11,103 nt of DNA from Planctomycetota bacterium (GCA_021852245.1 JAJZNY010000216.1:1-11103), one strand, 5' to 3'; counted from the stretch's first letter, positions 1-5,751 are shown. Notes: generated from the sequence alone by a model not told the origin. Numbers and translations are program-made.

Positions 1-101
1 ATAATTTGCCGATAACAACGCTTGTTGAGGCTTCAACCGCACCCGTGTTGGTGAGCTTGCTCAGCGGGGCGGAAAGCTTTTGTATCAGGCTCAACGGATG
101 A
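1..101. other. Left edge with short open frames on both strands
   Basis: No confident gene. On the plus strand a frame is open from base 3 to a TGA at 99-101 and could be the tail of an upstream gene. On the minus strand a frame opens at a TTG (94-92), preceded by an in-frame TAA, and stays open to the left edge, so it could be the first ~31 codons of a gene divergent from the recombinase. The minus reading has a mixed hydrophobic and polar composition that looks slightly more protein-like. Neither has a good ribosome binding site. A small perfect inverted repeat, GTTGA-GGCT-TCAAC, lies at 24-37. Sequence left of the window would settle it. Confidence 0.2.
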
Positions 102-192
102 GACCTGGAAGTGTCATGATGTTAAGCCTTGTCGTGCCTGCCTAGAATGGATCAGGTGCAGCCGCCAAGCTAATGCCAGAGAGGCCACTATT

Positions 193-1206
193 ATGGATCA
201 CCCTCCACTCCCCCAGAAGGTAAAAGATTTTCTCGACTATCTGCAGTTCGAGAGGCACTTTTCCACCTACACCAGTAAATGCTACGGAGCCGATCTGAGG
301 CAATTTGGCAATTACCTTGCGGGTCTGCCCGATCTGCCGCCGTCGATTGTCAATTCTCAATCCGCAGCCGTCCACGCGCAGATGCAGGCCCAGGCCGCCC
401 AGGCCGCACAACAGCCGGAGCCGACGCTGGAGCAGATCGAGTCGCTGCTGGTGGCCGCGAGTACCGATGATGTCCGCCGCTATCTGCAGCACATGCGTGA
501 ACACAATTATTCCAAGGCGACGGTGGCGCGCAAGTTGGCGACGCTCCGCAGCTTCTTCAAGTATCTCAACAAGCGCGGCCTGACGGGCAACAATCCCATG
601 CAGGCCATTCGCACGCCGAAGCTCGACAAGCGGCTTCCCAAATTCATGACCGAAGAACAGGTCACCGCTCTACTCAATACACCCAAGGACACCGATCTGC
701 TTGGCTCACGGGATAAAGCCATGCTGGAAGTCATCTATTCCACGGGCCTGCGGGTAAGCGAGCTGGTCGGCCTGAATCGCGAGGATGTCGATTTTAATTC
801 GGGAGTGTTAAAAGTGCGGGGCAAGGGGCGCAAGGAACGCATCAGTCCCATCAGCCCCACCGCCATGGCAGCTGTGAAAAAGTATCTGGAGATGCGCCAG
901 CAGGTCGTCTCCGATGCGGAACCGCAGTTGCCGCTGTTCATCAATAAGCATGGCCAGCGGCTCAGCACGCGATCGGTACGCCGCAAACTGGATAAATATC
1001 TGATTGAAGCGAATCTGGATCCGGACATCAGTCCGCATACGCTGCGGCACAGCTTTGCCACGCACATGCTTAATCACGGCGCCGATCTGCGGGCCGTGCA
1101 GGAACTCCTGGGCCACCAGAGTCTGAGCACCACTCAGGTTTATACGCATCTGACCACCAAGCGCCTGCAGGATGCGTATGAAAAGGCCCATCCACGCAGC
1201 GTGTGA
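193..1206 (+). CDS. xerC: Tyrosine site-specific recombinase, XerC type
   Basis: Cytoplasmic tyrosine recombinase of 337 aa, expected to act at the chromosomal dif site with a Xer partner to resolve chromosome dimers. The N-terminal SAM-like core-binding domain covers about residues 8-130 and the catalytic domain about 150-330. The full active site is visible: R187 in TGLRVSEL, K211 in GKGRKER, H282 and R285 in HTLRHSF, H308 in LLGHQS and the nucleophile Y317 in VYTHL. The end, YEKAHPRSV, and the segment LFINKHGQRLSTRSVRRKL resemble XerC more than XerD. It is longer than the usual ~300 aa because of a Gln/Ala-rich insertion at about residues 46-88. The ATG at 193 is preceded by a GAGAGG element about 8 nt upstream. 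It converges on the toxin-like operon. A housekeeping role is inferred; a mobile-element integrase is possible but less likely. Confidence 0.9.
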   Translation: MDHPPLPQKVKDFLDYLQFERHFSTYTSKCYGADLRQFGNYLAGLPDLPPSIVNSQSAAVHAQMQAQAAQAAQQPEPTLEQIESLLVAASTDDVRRYLQHMREHNYSKATVARKLATLRSFFKYLNKRGLTGNNPMQAIRTPKLDKRLPKFMTEEQVTALLNTPKDTDLLGSRDKAMLEVIYSTGLRVSELVGLNREDVDFNSGVLKVRGKGRKERISPISPTAMAAVKKYLEMRQQVVSDAEPQLPLFINKHGQRLSTRSVRRKLDKYLIEANLDPDISPHTLRHSFATHMLNHGADLRAVQELLGHQSLSTTQVYTHLTTKRLQDAYEKAHPRSV

Positions 1207-1276
1207 GAAGCGATACGCGGGTATGAGGTATCAATCTTTCGTCTTCCCCATGCCGGGGCGGTGAATGATTTCAGCC
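1207..1276. other. Convergent intergenic gap, xerC / PIN toxin
   Basis: Seventy bases lie between the ends of two convergent genes. The only structure is a short CCCC-ATGCC-GGGG repeat at about 1245-1257 with no T-run on either strand. I see no convincing intrinsic terminator. Confidence 0.3.
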
Positions 1277-1705
1277 CTACGGCTGTGGTACCACCTGCAG
1301 CGATACCACCCTGAGCCCATCGATATGTACCCTGCAGAGAGGCTTGGATTGGGCCTCCGTCGTAACGAACTCAGCCGCTCCGCCCCGGATTGCGGCGGCC
1401 AGATGAAGTGCGTCCATTGCAGAAAGCCCGTGGCTCTCCGCGATCCGAATTGCCTCATCCGTGAGTTGCCGATCCCCACTTTCGACCAGTTCGAAGCTGC
1501 CGAGAGCCGCTTGCATGAATTCCACCTCGTCGTGCCTTTTGTAATAACTCGGCTTGGGTAATAGTTCGAGGTGGAGGAAAAGACTGCAAAGGCCGTGCCT
1601 ATTCCCATCGGTAAGCGCCATGAACGAGCGGCGTCCGATCGTGTCGTTATTTCGGAAGGCGTTAATATAGACGCATGTATCGAAATAGGTACGGGTGGTC
1701 GTCAT
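1277..1705 (-). CDS. PIN-domain ribonuclease, VapC-like toxin
   Basis: Small (142 aa) PIN-domain protein, the fold of VapC toxins, which are Mg-dependent RNases that usually cleave tRNA or rRNA. The acidic active site is visible: D9 in TYFDTCVYINAF, E47 in LHLELLPKP, D98 in SAMDALHLAAA and E117 in EFVTTE. Length is normal for the family. The ATG at 1705-1703 overlaps the TGA of the gene upstream (TGATG), which indicates translational coupling; an AGGGAG lies a few bases upstream. A TTG one codon earlier is a less likely start. It is the last gene of a three-gene minus-strand operon, and the protein before it carries the antitoxin-like tail. Fold and toxin class are firm; the RNA target is unknown. 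Confidence 0.85.
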   Translation of the reverse strand: MTTTRTYFDTCVYINAFRNNDTIGRRSFMALTDGNRHGLCSLFLHLELLPKPSYYKRHDEVEFMQAALGSFELVESGDRQLTDEAIRIAESHGLSAMDALHLAAAIRGGAAEFVTTEAQSKPLCRVHIDGLRVVSLQVVPQP

Positions 1706-2136
1706 CAACTCCCTTGGTAGTCGCCGCGCCGGGCGCGCACCTCGGCCTCGACTTCCTCCTGCGTAAGAAACGTCATCCCGTTCTCGATGGCCCGCCTGCG
1801 AATCTCCATGAGTTTGCGCCCGAGCGGTGTCGTCGGCTCAAATTCCCAAGCCTGTGCTGCCCTGCCATTCGCATCGCGGGTTGTTGCCGCACCGCTTAAA
1901 TGCAACATGTCATCAACAGAGAGGGCTGTGTACCCCGCGCCGCCGAACGTTGGCGTCACGCTGGCGAACGCGGTGGGTGGGGTGGCGCGGGCAGCGCGTT
2001 CGCTTATCGCCGAGGCAAGGTCGTCAAATCCAAGGCGTCCCTCGACCACGAAGTCGAGGGACTGTTCCCCCGTCATTTGGCTGCCGAGGTATTCATATTC
2101 GAGGCAGCTTGCCTCCTGTAATGTGGGCCCTACCAT
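1705..2136 (-). CDS. Antitoxin-like protein, partner of the PIN toxin
   Basis: Protein of 143 aa that I cannot assign to a named family over its full length. The C-terminal ~40 residues (about 103-143: a TPLGRKLMEIRRRAIENG helix, then a short TQEEVEAEVRARRGD helix) resemble the small antitoxins found next to PIN toxins in cyanobacteria and planctomycetes. Such tails normally wrap around the toxin and block its active site. The N-terminal ~100 residues (SLDFVVEGRLGFDDL, then a Gly/Thr-rich stretch) are not recognised and are longer than expected for a VapB. No helix-turn-helix, ribbon-helix-helix or AbrB domain is obvious. The start at 2136 is supported by GGAG 8 nt upstream, inside the end of the TIGR04255 gene. 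It overlaps the toxin start by one base. Antitoxin function is inferred from position and tail. Confidence 0.65.
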   Translation of the reverse strand: MVGPTLQEASCLEYEYLGSQMTGEQSLDFVVEGRLGFDDLASAISERAARATPPTAFASVTPTFGGAGYTALSVDDMLHLSGAATTRDANGRAAQAWEFEPTTPLGRKLMEIRRRAIENGMTFLTQEEVEAEVRARRGDYQGS

Positions 2137-2139
2137 GGT

Positions 2140-2901
2140 TCAATCTCCATATTCCGGGTCAAGCGACTCGATCATCTCCGGCCGCAACAAGCTGAAGAAT
2201 ATCCGATGGGATTCGGCTTTCGCGCGATCGAGAAGATTTACGTGCTGCGCCCACGGCAATTCCCCATCGTTCACCGAGAATGCGGTCTGCACATTCGTGA
2301 GCAATCCGTCCTCACGGCCGACCCCTTTTTTGTCCAGTCTGACCGGAAACATCAACTCAATGGCTCCGGTAAAACATCCGGAAACCGTTCCCATGCGAAG
2401 ATGCAGTCCGGCACCAGAGGGCCGCTGCCCACCCACCGAGACATCCAAGACTAATTTATCCAAAACTTCCGTTCCGCCGGCGAAGAAATCCGTATACCTG
2501 AGCGTGCACTGCAGTGGATGATCCACCAGCTTTGACGCGGCAAGCCACGAGGCGAGCTCCAGAATGCGACGCCTGAATTCGGTCCATCCGGGATAAGGTG
2601 CTGCCGAACTCAGGGCAACCATCCGGTCGCCGACGAATGCTGTGTAGACGCCAAAGCGAAGGGCGTGGGTAGCGATATTTTGAAATGCAGGCTGGGCATT
2701 CCGTACGTCCGCCGGGACGCCGCTCGCCGGAAGCTGGGATAACTGGATATTCGGAAATTCTGTGCGGTATTTCTCGTATAAAATTCCCGGTAAGACGCTC
2801 CCCACGACGGTGTCGCCGCTAAAGCGCAAGGCCCACTGTGCCTCTACCAAGGGCTCCTCACGGAGCTTTTTCGGCAACCTTCCTGCACTCACCGTGTTCA
2901 T
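2140..2901 (-). CDS. TIGR04255 family protein, function unknown
   Basis: A 253-aa protein matching the TIGR04255 family as I know it. It opens with LPKKLREEPLVEAQWALRF (residues 9-27), has a VLPGILY segment (36-42), a short strand region ending in DRMVALSS, then APYPGWTEFRRRILELASWL (101-120), LRYTDFF (134-140), a variable beta-rich middle and a closing helix KAESHRIFFSLLRPEMIESL followed by DPEYGD (245-252). The family is scattered across bacteria and archaea, is about 250-260 aa, and has no established function that I know of. The frame stays open 50 codons further upstream to 3051, but that extension looks unlike the family. The ATG at 2901 has AGGAGA about 8 nt upstream, so I chose it. 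No signal peptide or membrane segment. It is the first gene of the operon with the antitoxin-like and PIN genes, with a 3-nt gap to the next start. Confidence 0.85.
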   Translation of the reverse strand: MNTVSAGRLPKKLREEPLVEAQWALRFSGDTVVGSVLPGILYEKYRTEFPNIQLSQLPASGVPADVRNAQPAFQNIATHALRFGVYTAFVGDRMVALSSAAPYPGWTEFRRRILELASWLAASKLVDHPLQCTLRYTDFFAGGTEVLDKLVLDVSVGGQRPSGAGLHLRMGTVSGCFTGAIELMFPVRLDKKGVGREDGLLTNVQTAFSVNDGELPWAQHVNLLDRAKAESHRIFFSLLRPEMIESLDPEYGD

Positions 2902-2903
2902 TT

Positions 2904-2917
2904 TCAGGCTCTCCTGA
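2904..2917 (-). promoter_or_regulatory. Shine-Dalgarno inside a small hairpin, TIGR04255 gene
   Basis: On the minus strand TCAGG-AGAG-CCTGA is a perfect 5-bp stem with a 4-nt loop, lying 2 nt before the ATG at 2901. The AGGAGA ribosome binding site is half in the stem and half in the loop, so the hairpin could dampen initiation. The stem is short and may be chance. Confidence 0.3.
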
Positions 2918-3010
2918 GACCCCGACGCTGCCGCAAAGGATTCACGAAGGGCATCTGCCCTCCTGCTGGTCAAACCCCAACCGGACGGCAGTGAGCTATT
3001 CGGGCGCGCC

Positions 3011-3039
3011 TGCAGGTGCGACACATTTTGCGCACTGCA
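3011..3039. promoter_or_regulatory. Inverted repeat, possible operator of the toxin-antitoxin-like operon
   Basis: TGCA-g-GTGCG (3011-3020), a 10-nt spacer, then CGCACTGCA (3031-3039) form a 9-bp imperfect inverted repeat with one unpaired base. It lies ~110 bp upstream of the TIGR04255 start and just downstream of a minus-strand -10-like element, TAGAAC (3057-3052, with TG one base before it). A weak -35-like TTGCAG lies at 3078-3073 with a short 15-bp spacer. Toxin-antitoxin operons are commonly autoregulated through such palindromes. This role is inference. Confidence 0.3.
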
Positions 3040-3157
3040 CGTTAATCGCATGTTCTATCATCCCATCTTCCGCTGCAAGCGCCAACCCATAGCCATTGCT
3101 TTAGCGGCCTAACTCGATATATGCCGGGTTCGCCCTCATCGCGCCCAATCGCCCGGC

Positions 3158-3174
3158 TGCATAAAAAATGTGCA
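3158..3174. promoter_or_regulatory. NtrC-like enhancer site 1
   Basis: TGCATAAAAAATGTGCA matches the classical NtrC palindrome TGCAC-N7-GTGCA at nine of ten defined positions. It is centred about 160 bp upstream of the -24 element of the sigma-54 promoter at 3325, a normal enhancer distance. The match is seen directly; occupancy by an NtrC-type activator is inferred. Confidence 0.45.
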
Positions 3175-3212
3175 TATCCCCATTCCCCTGCTCACATGAT
3201 GCTTTTTAAGGC

Positions 3213-3229
3213 GGCACCGATTTCGCGCA
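3213..3229. promoter_or_regulatory. NtrC-like enhancer site 2 (weaker)
   Basis: GGCAC-N7-GCGCA matches the NtrC palindrome at eight of ten defined positions. It is 55 bp from site 1, close to an integral number of helical turns, and about 105 bp upstream of the -24 element. Paired NtrC sites at such spacing are common upstream of nitrogen genes. Confidence 0.3.
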
Positions 3230-3262
3230 AAAAAGGCCGATAACGCGCCGCCCAAGTCAAAG

Positions 3263-3964
3263 TTGCCTATTTATTATGGAGTTGCGCACTCCGGCATCAA
3301 ACCCGGACGAACCCAATATAAGTGTGGCACACCGATTGCAATTTACTCCTGCCGACCCGACGGGTGCGTATCCCTCGGCTTGGCATTGAAGAGGTTGCGG
3401 ATCGTGCGATCGCAGAGAACCAGATTCAGTTCGGCTCATAGAGCGGGTGACCATTCGCAAAGTGTGTCACCCCTTCCTTATGGGGGCAGCGACCGAATCG
3501 TCTTTCTTCGATCACTCCCGCTGAGCAGCCTCCATGCCCTGTTGGTGGTGGCATGCACCATGGCCTTCTTTGTTTCGCTGGCCGGTGGGCATAGTGATGA
3601 AGGTACCTTTGGCAAGCGGAGCATCACCGGCCCGCTATCAATGGTACGGCCCGCTGGCGGGATCCATGTCGCTGCCACCATAACCCCACAAGCCCCGCCC
3701 GATTCGGGCGCAACCTTTCAGAGTACCATTTTGCAGGTGGCGGCAGCGGAGTCGCATGCGGAGAATCACACATCACTTGCATGCCGCAGTGGGGTGAGAG
3801 TCGATGCTGTTGTCGGTCGCGATCCGAATCGTTTGACCATCGCGGGGGAGATTGAAATCAATCGTTGTCTGGTCTTATTGCCCGGCCCATCGGCCCGGCA
3901 TCTGACGCGCTTCACATCAGGGTCTGCGCAGGTTCCGCCTGCCAATTTTCCCCGACTTTGCTGA
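3263..3964 (+). CDS. Uncertain ORF, possible small membrane or secreted protein
   Basis: The frame is open from a TTG at 3263 to a TGA at 3964 (233 codons at most) and resembles no family I know. If transcription starts near 3350 the upper start is impossible. An in-frame GTG at 3464 would give 166 aa, but no start has a good ribosome binding site. In the shorter version a hydrophobic stretch, LHALLVVACTMAFFVSLAGG, lies at about residues 24-43 and could be a signal peptide or anchor, followed by a soluble region of about 120 residues. Codon choice is only mildly like the neighbours. It lies directly downstream of the sigma-54 promoter, which is the main reason to keep it. It may equally be non-coding leader or decayed sequence. 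Confidence 0.25.
   Translation: MPIYYGVAHSGIKPGRTQYKCGTPIAIYSCRPDGCVSLGLALKRLRIVRSQRTRFSSAHRAGDHSQSVSPLPYGGSDRIVFLRSLPLSSLHALLVVACTMAFFVSLAGGHSDEGTFGKRSITGPLSMVRPAGGIHVAATITPQAPPDSGATFQSTILQVAAAESHAENHTSLACRSGVRVDAVVGRDPNRLTIAGEIEINRCLVLLPGPSARHLTRFTSGSAQVPPANFPRLC
3325..3340 (+). promoter_or_regulatory. Sigma-54 (RpoN) -24/-12 promoter
   Basis: TGGCACACCGATTGCA fits the sigma-54 consensus TGGCAC-N5-TTGCW exactly, with the invariant GG (3326-3327) and GC (3338-3339) ten bases apart. Transcription would start near 3350 and run right toward the uncertain ORF and amt. Sigma-54 promoters need a bacterial enhancer-binding protein, and NtrC-like sites lie upstream. Control by nitrogen status is inferred from those sites and from the amt/PII genes downstream, about 835 bp away. 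Confidence 0.6.
3445..3472. repeat. Inverted repeat downstream of the sigma-54 promoter
   Basis: GGGTGAC (3445-3451) and GTCACCC (3466-3472) are perfect 7-bp complements around a 14-nt loop, roughly 100 nt into the predicted transcript. It could be an mRNA hairpin or a protein site. No function is assignable. Confidence 0.3.
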
Positions 3965-3990
3965 TTTTTTATTGAATATTCGTCCGGTCG

Positions 3991-4006
3991 TGGTCAGCGG
4001 CATGCA
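3991..4006 (+). promoter_or_regulatory. Weak sigma-54-like element nearer amt
   Basis: TGGTCAGCGGCATGCA keeps the GG-N10-GC core of a -24/-12 promoter but lacks the CAC of the -24 box and has A in place of T before the -12 TGC. It would start transcription near 4017, leaving a leader of about 170 nt before amt. It is much weaker than the element at 3325 and may be chance. Confidence 0.2.
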
Positions 4007-4030
4007 ACCCGCACGCACTGACTTGGAATT

Positions 4031-4159
4031 ATGCGGCTTTCCGGCCGCAGGGTGTTGCTGAAGGAGGTGATGGTTGTCCAAAGTGACATGAATAGAAGAT
4101 TCCTATGGAGAGGCCCGTGCGCTAGCGGGAAATTAAAGTTCGTCCTTGTTTTGTCGTGA
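4031..4159 (+). CDS. Possible small leader ORF (42 aa) before amt
   Basis: An ATG at 4031 opens a 42-codon basic frame ending in TGA at 4157-4159, 25 nt before the amt ATG. Further in-frame ATGs lie at 4070 and 4088. The sequence AAGGAGGTGAT (4061-4071), fully complementary to the usual 16S 3' end, lies within it but sits too close to 4070 (2 nt) and too far from 4088 (20 nt) to be an ideal start signal for either. A 6-bp hairpin, TGCGGC/GCCGCA, lies at 4032-4049. Translation is unproven; the peptide resembles nothing I recognise. Confidence 0.2.
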   Translation: MRLSGRRVLLKEVMVVQSDMNRRFLWRGPCASGKLKFVLVLS

Positions 4160-4184
4160 TCGATTTTATTTCGGAGGATTGCTC

Positions 4185-5738
4185 ATGCGTCCAACCAAAT
4201 GGTTTACCCACAGAAAAATGAAATGGATGGCGTACATCGGCCTGATGCTGATGTTCACCATGCTGGCGGCCCCGCTGTTGGCCCAGACCGTGGCGCCCAC
4301 GCCGCCAGCTTCAACTCCTTCGGCTGCACCTGCTGCAACCGCAGCTCCCGCGGCCGCTGGTGCGGCAACCGCAGCCGCTGCAGCCGCAACACCCGCGGCC
4401 AGTGCGCCGGCGACAACCGCTCCCAATTGGGCCACACCCGCGTGGCTTTCGCACGGCGACACGGCGTGGCAGCTAACGGCCGCCACGATCGTCGGCATGC
4501 AAAGTATCCCCGGCCTGGCTATTCTTTACGGCGGCGTGGTGAAGAAAAAATGGGCCATCAACTCGGCCTTTATGGTCTTTTACGCCTTTTCCGCCGTGCT
4601 GATCGTCTGGCTGCTCTGGGCTTACAACATGGGCTTCGGTCCGCAATGGTTTCCATTCATCGGGCATCCAGGTCCCACAGCCAGCATGTCAGATGAGCTT
4701 GTACAGGCGAGCATACCTGCGGCCAGTGCAACCGCAGGCTTTCCGATGTCGGCGATGGTTTACTTCCAGTTTGTATTCGCCGCCATCACCGTCATCCTAT
4801 TTGCCGGCTCACTCTTCGGCCGCATGAGTTTTCTCGCATGGGTTATCTTCGTGCCGCTGTGGATGACCTTCTCCTACACCATCGGTGCTTTCAGCCTGTG
4901 GGGTGGTGGCTTCCTCGGACAAATGGGAGTCATCGATTATTCAGGTGGATATGTCATTCACTTGGCGGCTGGTGTTACCGGATTTACTGCGGCGGCCATC
5001 ATCGGCCCGCGACTGCCGCAGGACCGGGAAAATTTCCGTGCCAACAACATCCTGATGGTGCTCGCCGGTGCGGGTCTGGTGTGGCTCGGTTGGAACGGCT
5101 TTAACGGTGGCGACCCGTATTCCGCCAACGCGGACGCCGGAGCTGCCGTGCTTAACACCAACGTTGCCACGGCCATGGCCCTGCTCGTTTGGATGTTCCT
5201 GGACTATGTCAAATACGGCAAGCCGTCCGTTCTCGGTGCCGTCAATGGCATGGTGACCGGTCTGGTGGGCATCACCCCCGGCGCCGGTGTGGTGAATGGC
5301 TACGGCGCACTTGCCGTCGGCGTAGTGTGCGCGACCGTGCCGTGGTTTACCATGAACATTTTGGGCAAGAAACTCGCCATCTTCAAAAAGGTGGACGACT
5401 GCCTGGGTGTCGTGCATACGCACGGATTTGCCGGCCTCTTCGGCGGCATTATGACGGGTATCTTCGCCACGAAGATCGGCTGCGCCGCATTCGGCCTGAC
5501 CAATCCGGGCGGCCTGCTGGCGGGAAATCCGAAGCAGCTGTGGCTGGAACTCGTCGGCGCCGCATTCATCATCGGCCTCAACGTGGTGGTGACAGCGGTT
5601 CTGCTCTACCTGATCAAACTGTTTATCCCGCTGCGTATGTCGGATGAAAAACTGCGCGTCGGTGATGCCGCCGTCCATGGTGAAGAGGCTTACGGCCTTG
5701 CCGAGGACGATATCAGTGAAGGTGCGGTAACTGCCTGA
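4185..5738 (+). CDS. amt: Ammonium transporter, AMT2-like clade
   Basis: Inner-membrane ammonium channel/transporter of the Amt/MEP/Rh family, 517 aa, working as a trimer. The ATG at 4185 was chosen because CGGAGG lies 7 nt upstream; the frame is open a little further left. Residues 1-34 look like a signal peptide (basic start, hydrophobic core, APLLAQ), followed by a Pro/Ala/Thr-rich linker to about 82 before the membrane core. Conserved features: D251 and the first pore His H259 in VIDYSGGYVIHLAAG, F306 in GWNGFNGGDPY, and H413, the second pore His, in GVVHTHGFAGLFGG. The GFNGGDPY and ITPGAGVVNGYGAL motifs, with D310 where E. coli AmtB has Ser219, resemble plant AMT2 and its prokaryotic relatives. 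A soluble C-tail follows about residue 483. Two PII genes follow, so gating by PII is expected. Upstream signals suggest sigma-54 control. Confidence 0.97.
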   Translation: MRPTKWFTHRKMKWMAYIGLMLMFTMLAAPLLAQTVAPTPPASTPSAAPAATAAPAAAGAATAAAAAATPAASAPATTAPNWATPAWLSHGDTAWQLTAATIVGMQSIPGLAILYGGVVKKKWAINSAFMVFYAFSAVLIVWLLWAYNMGFGPQWFPFIGHPGPTASMSDELVQASIPAASATAGFPMSAMVYFQFVFAAITVILFAGSLFGRMSFLAWVIFVPLWMTFSYTIGAFSLWGGGFLGQMGVIDYSGGYVIHLAAGVTGFTAAAIIGPRLPQDRENFRANNILMVLAGAGLVWLGWNGFNGGDPYSANADAGAAVLNTNVATAMALLVWMFLDYVKYGKPSVLGAVNGMVTGLVGITPGAGVVNGYGALAVGVVCATVPWFTMNILGKKLAIFKKVDDCLGVVHTHGFAGLFGGIMTGIFATKIGCAAFGLTNPGGLLAGNPKQLWLELVGAAFIIGLNVVVTAVLLYLIKLFIPLRMSDEKLRVGDAAVHGEEAYGLAEDDISEGAVTA

Positions 5739-5751
5739 CAGGGCGATTTCC

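Larger units (their letters stand above)
2902..4184. other. Long gene-poor region with regulatory signals
   Basis: About 1.28 kb without a confident gene lies between two divergently oriented units, the TIGR04255/toxin operon (leftward) and amt (rightward). It holds an inverted repeat and a weak promoter candidate for the leftward operon (3011-3078), two NtrC-like 17-mers (3158-3174, 3213-3229), a sigma-54 promoter (3325-3340), an uncertain ORF (up to 3964) and the amt leader. Details are given in separate entries. Confidence 0.6.

Noticed and set aside
1787..2521. Long plus-strand open frame (244 codons) opposite the antitoxin-like and TIGR04255 genes
   Set aside because: It is antisense to two genes with recognisable protein sequence and tight operon joints, and its own translation has a Ser/Pro/Arg-rich composition typical of a shadow frame.
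193..3051. Tyrosine recombinase next to a toxin-antitoxin-like operon as an integrated mobile element
   Set aside because: The recombinase looks like a housekeeping XerC, and I see no attachment-site repeats, tRNA gene, transposase or phage genes around it.
2902..3051. 50-residue N-terminal extension of the TIGR04255 protein
   Set aside because: The extension contains no family motif and would overlap the candidate operator; the ATG at 2901 has a proper Shine-Dalgarno and matches the family's usual N-terminus.
3367..3404. Second sigma-54 promoter around TTGGCATTGAAG and TTGC
   Set aside because: The spacing between the TGGCA and TTGC parts is three bases too long for a -24/-12 promoter.
4300..4430. 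Ala/Pro/Thr-rich repeat-like stretch in amt as a frameshift or sequencing artefact
   Set aside because: The frame is continuous from a good ribosome binding site through a signal peptide into the Amt core, so a low-complexity linker is the simpler reading.
4941..5678. Minus-strand open frame of 245 codons inside amt
   Set aside because: It is antisense to a strongly conserved Amt core; the His/Asp/Gly-rich translation is the usual shadow of a GC-rich membrane protein.
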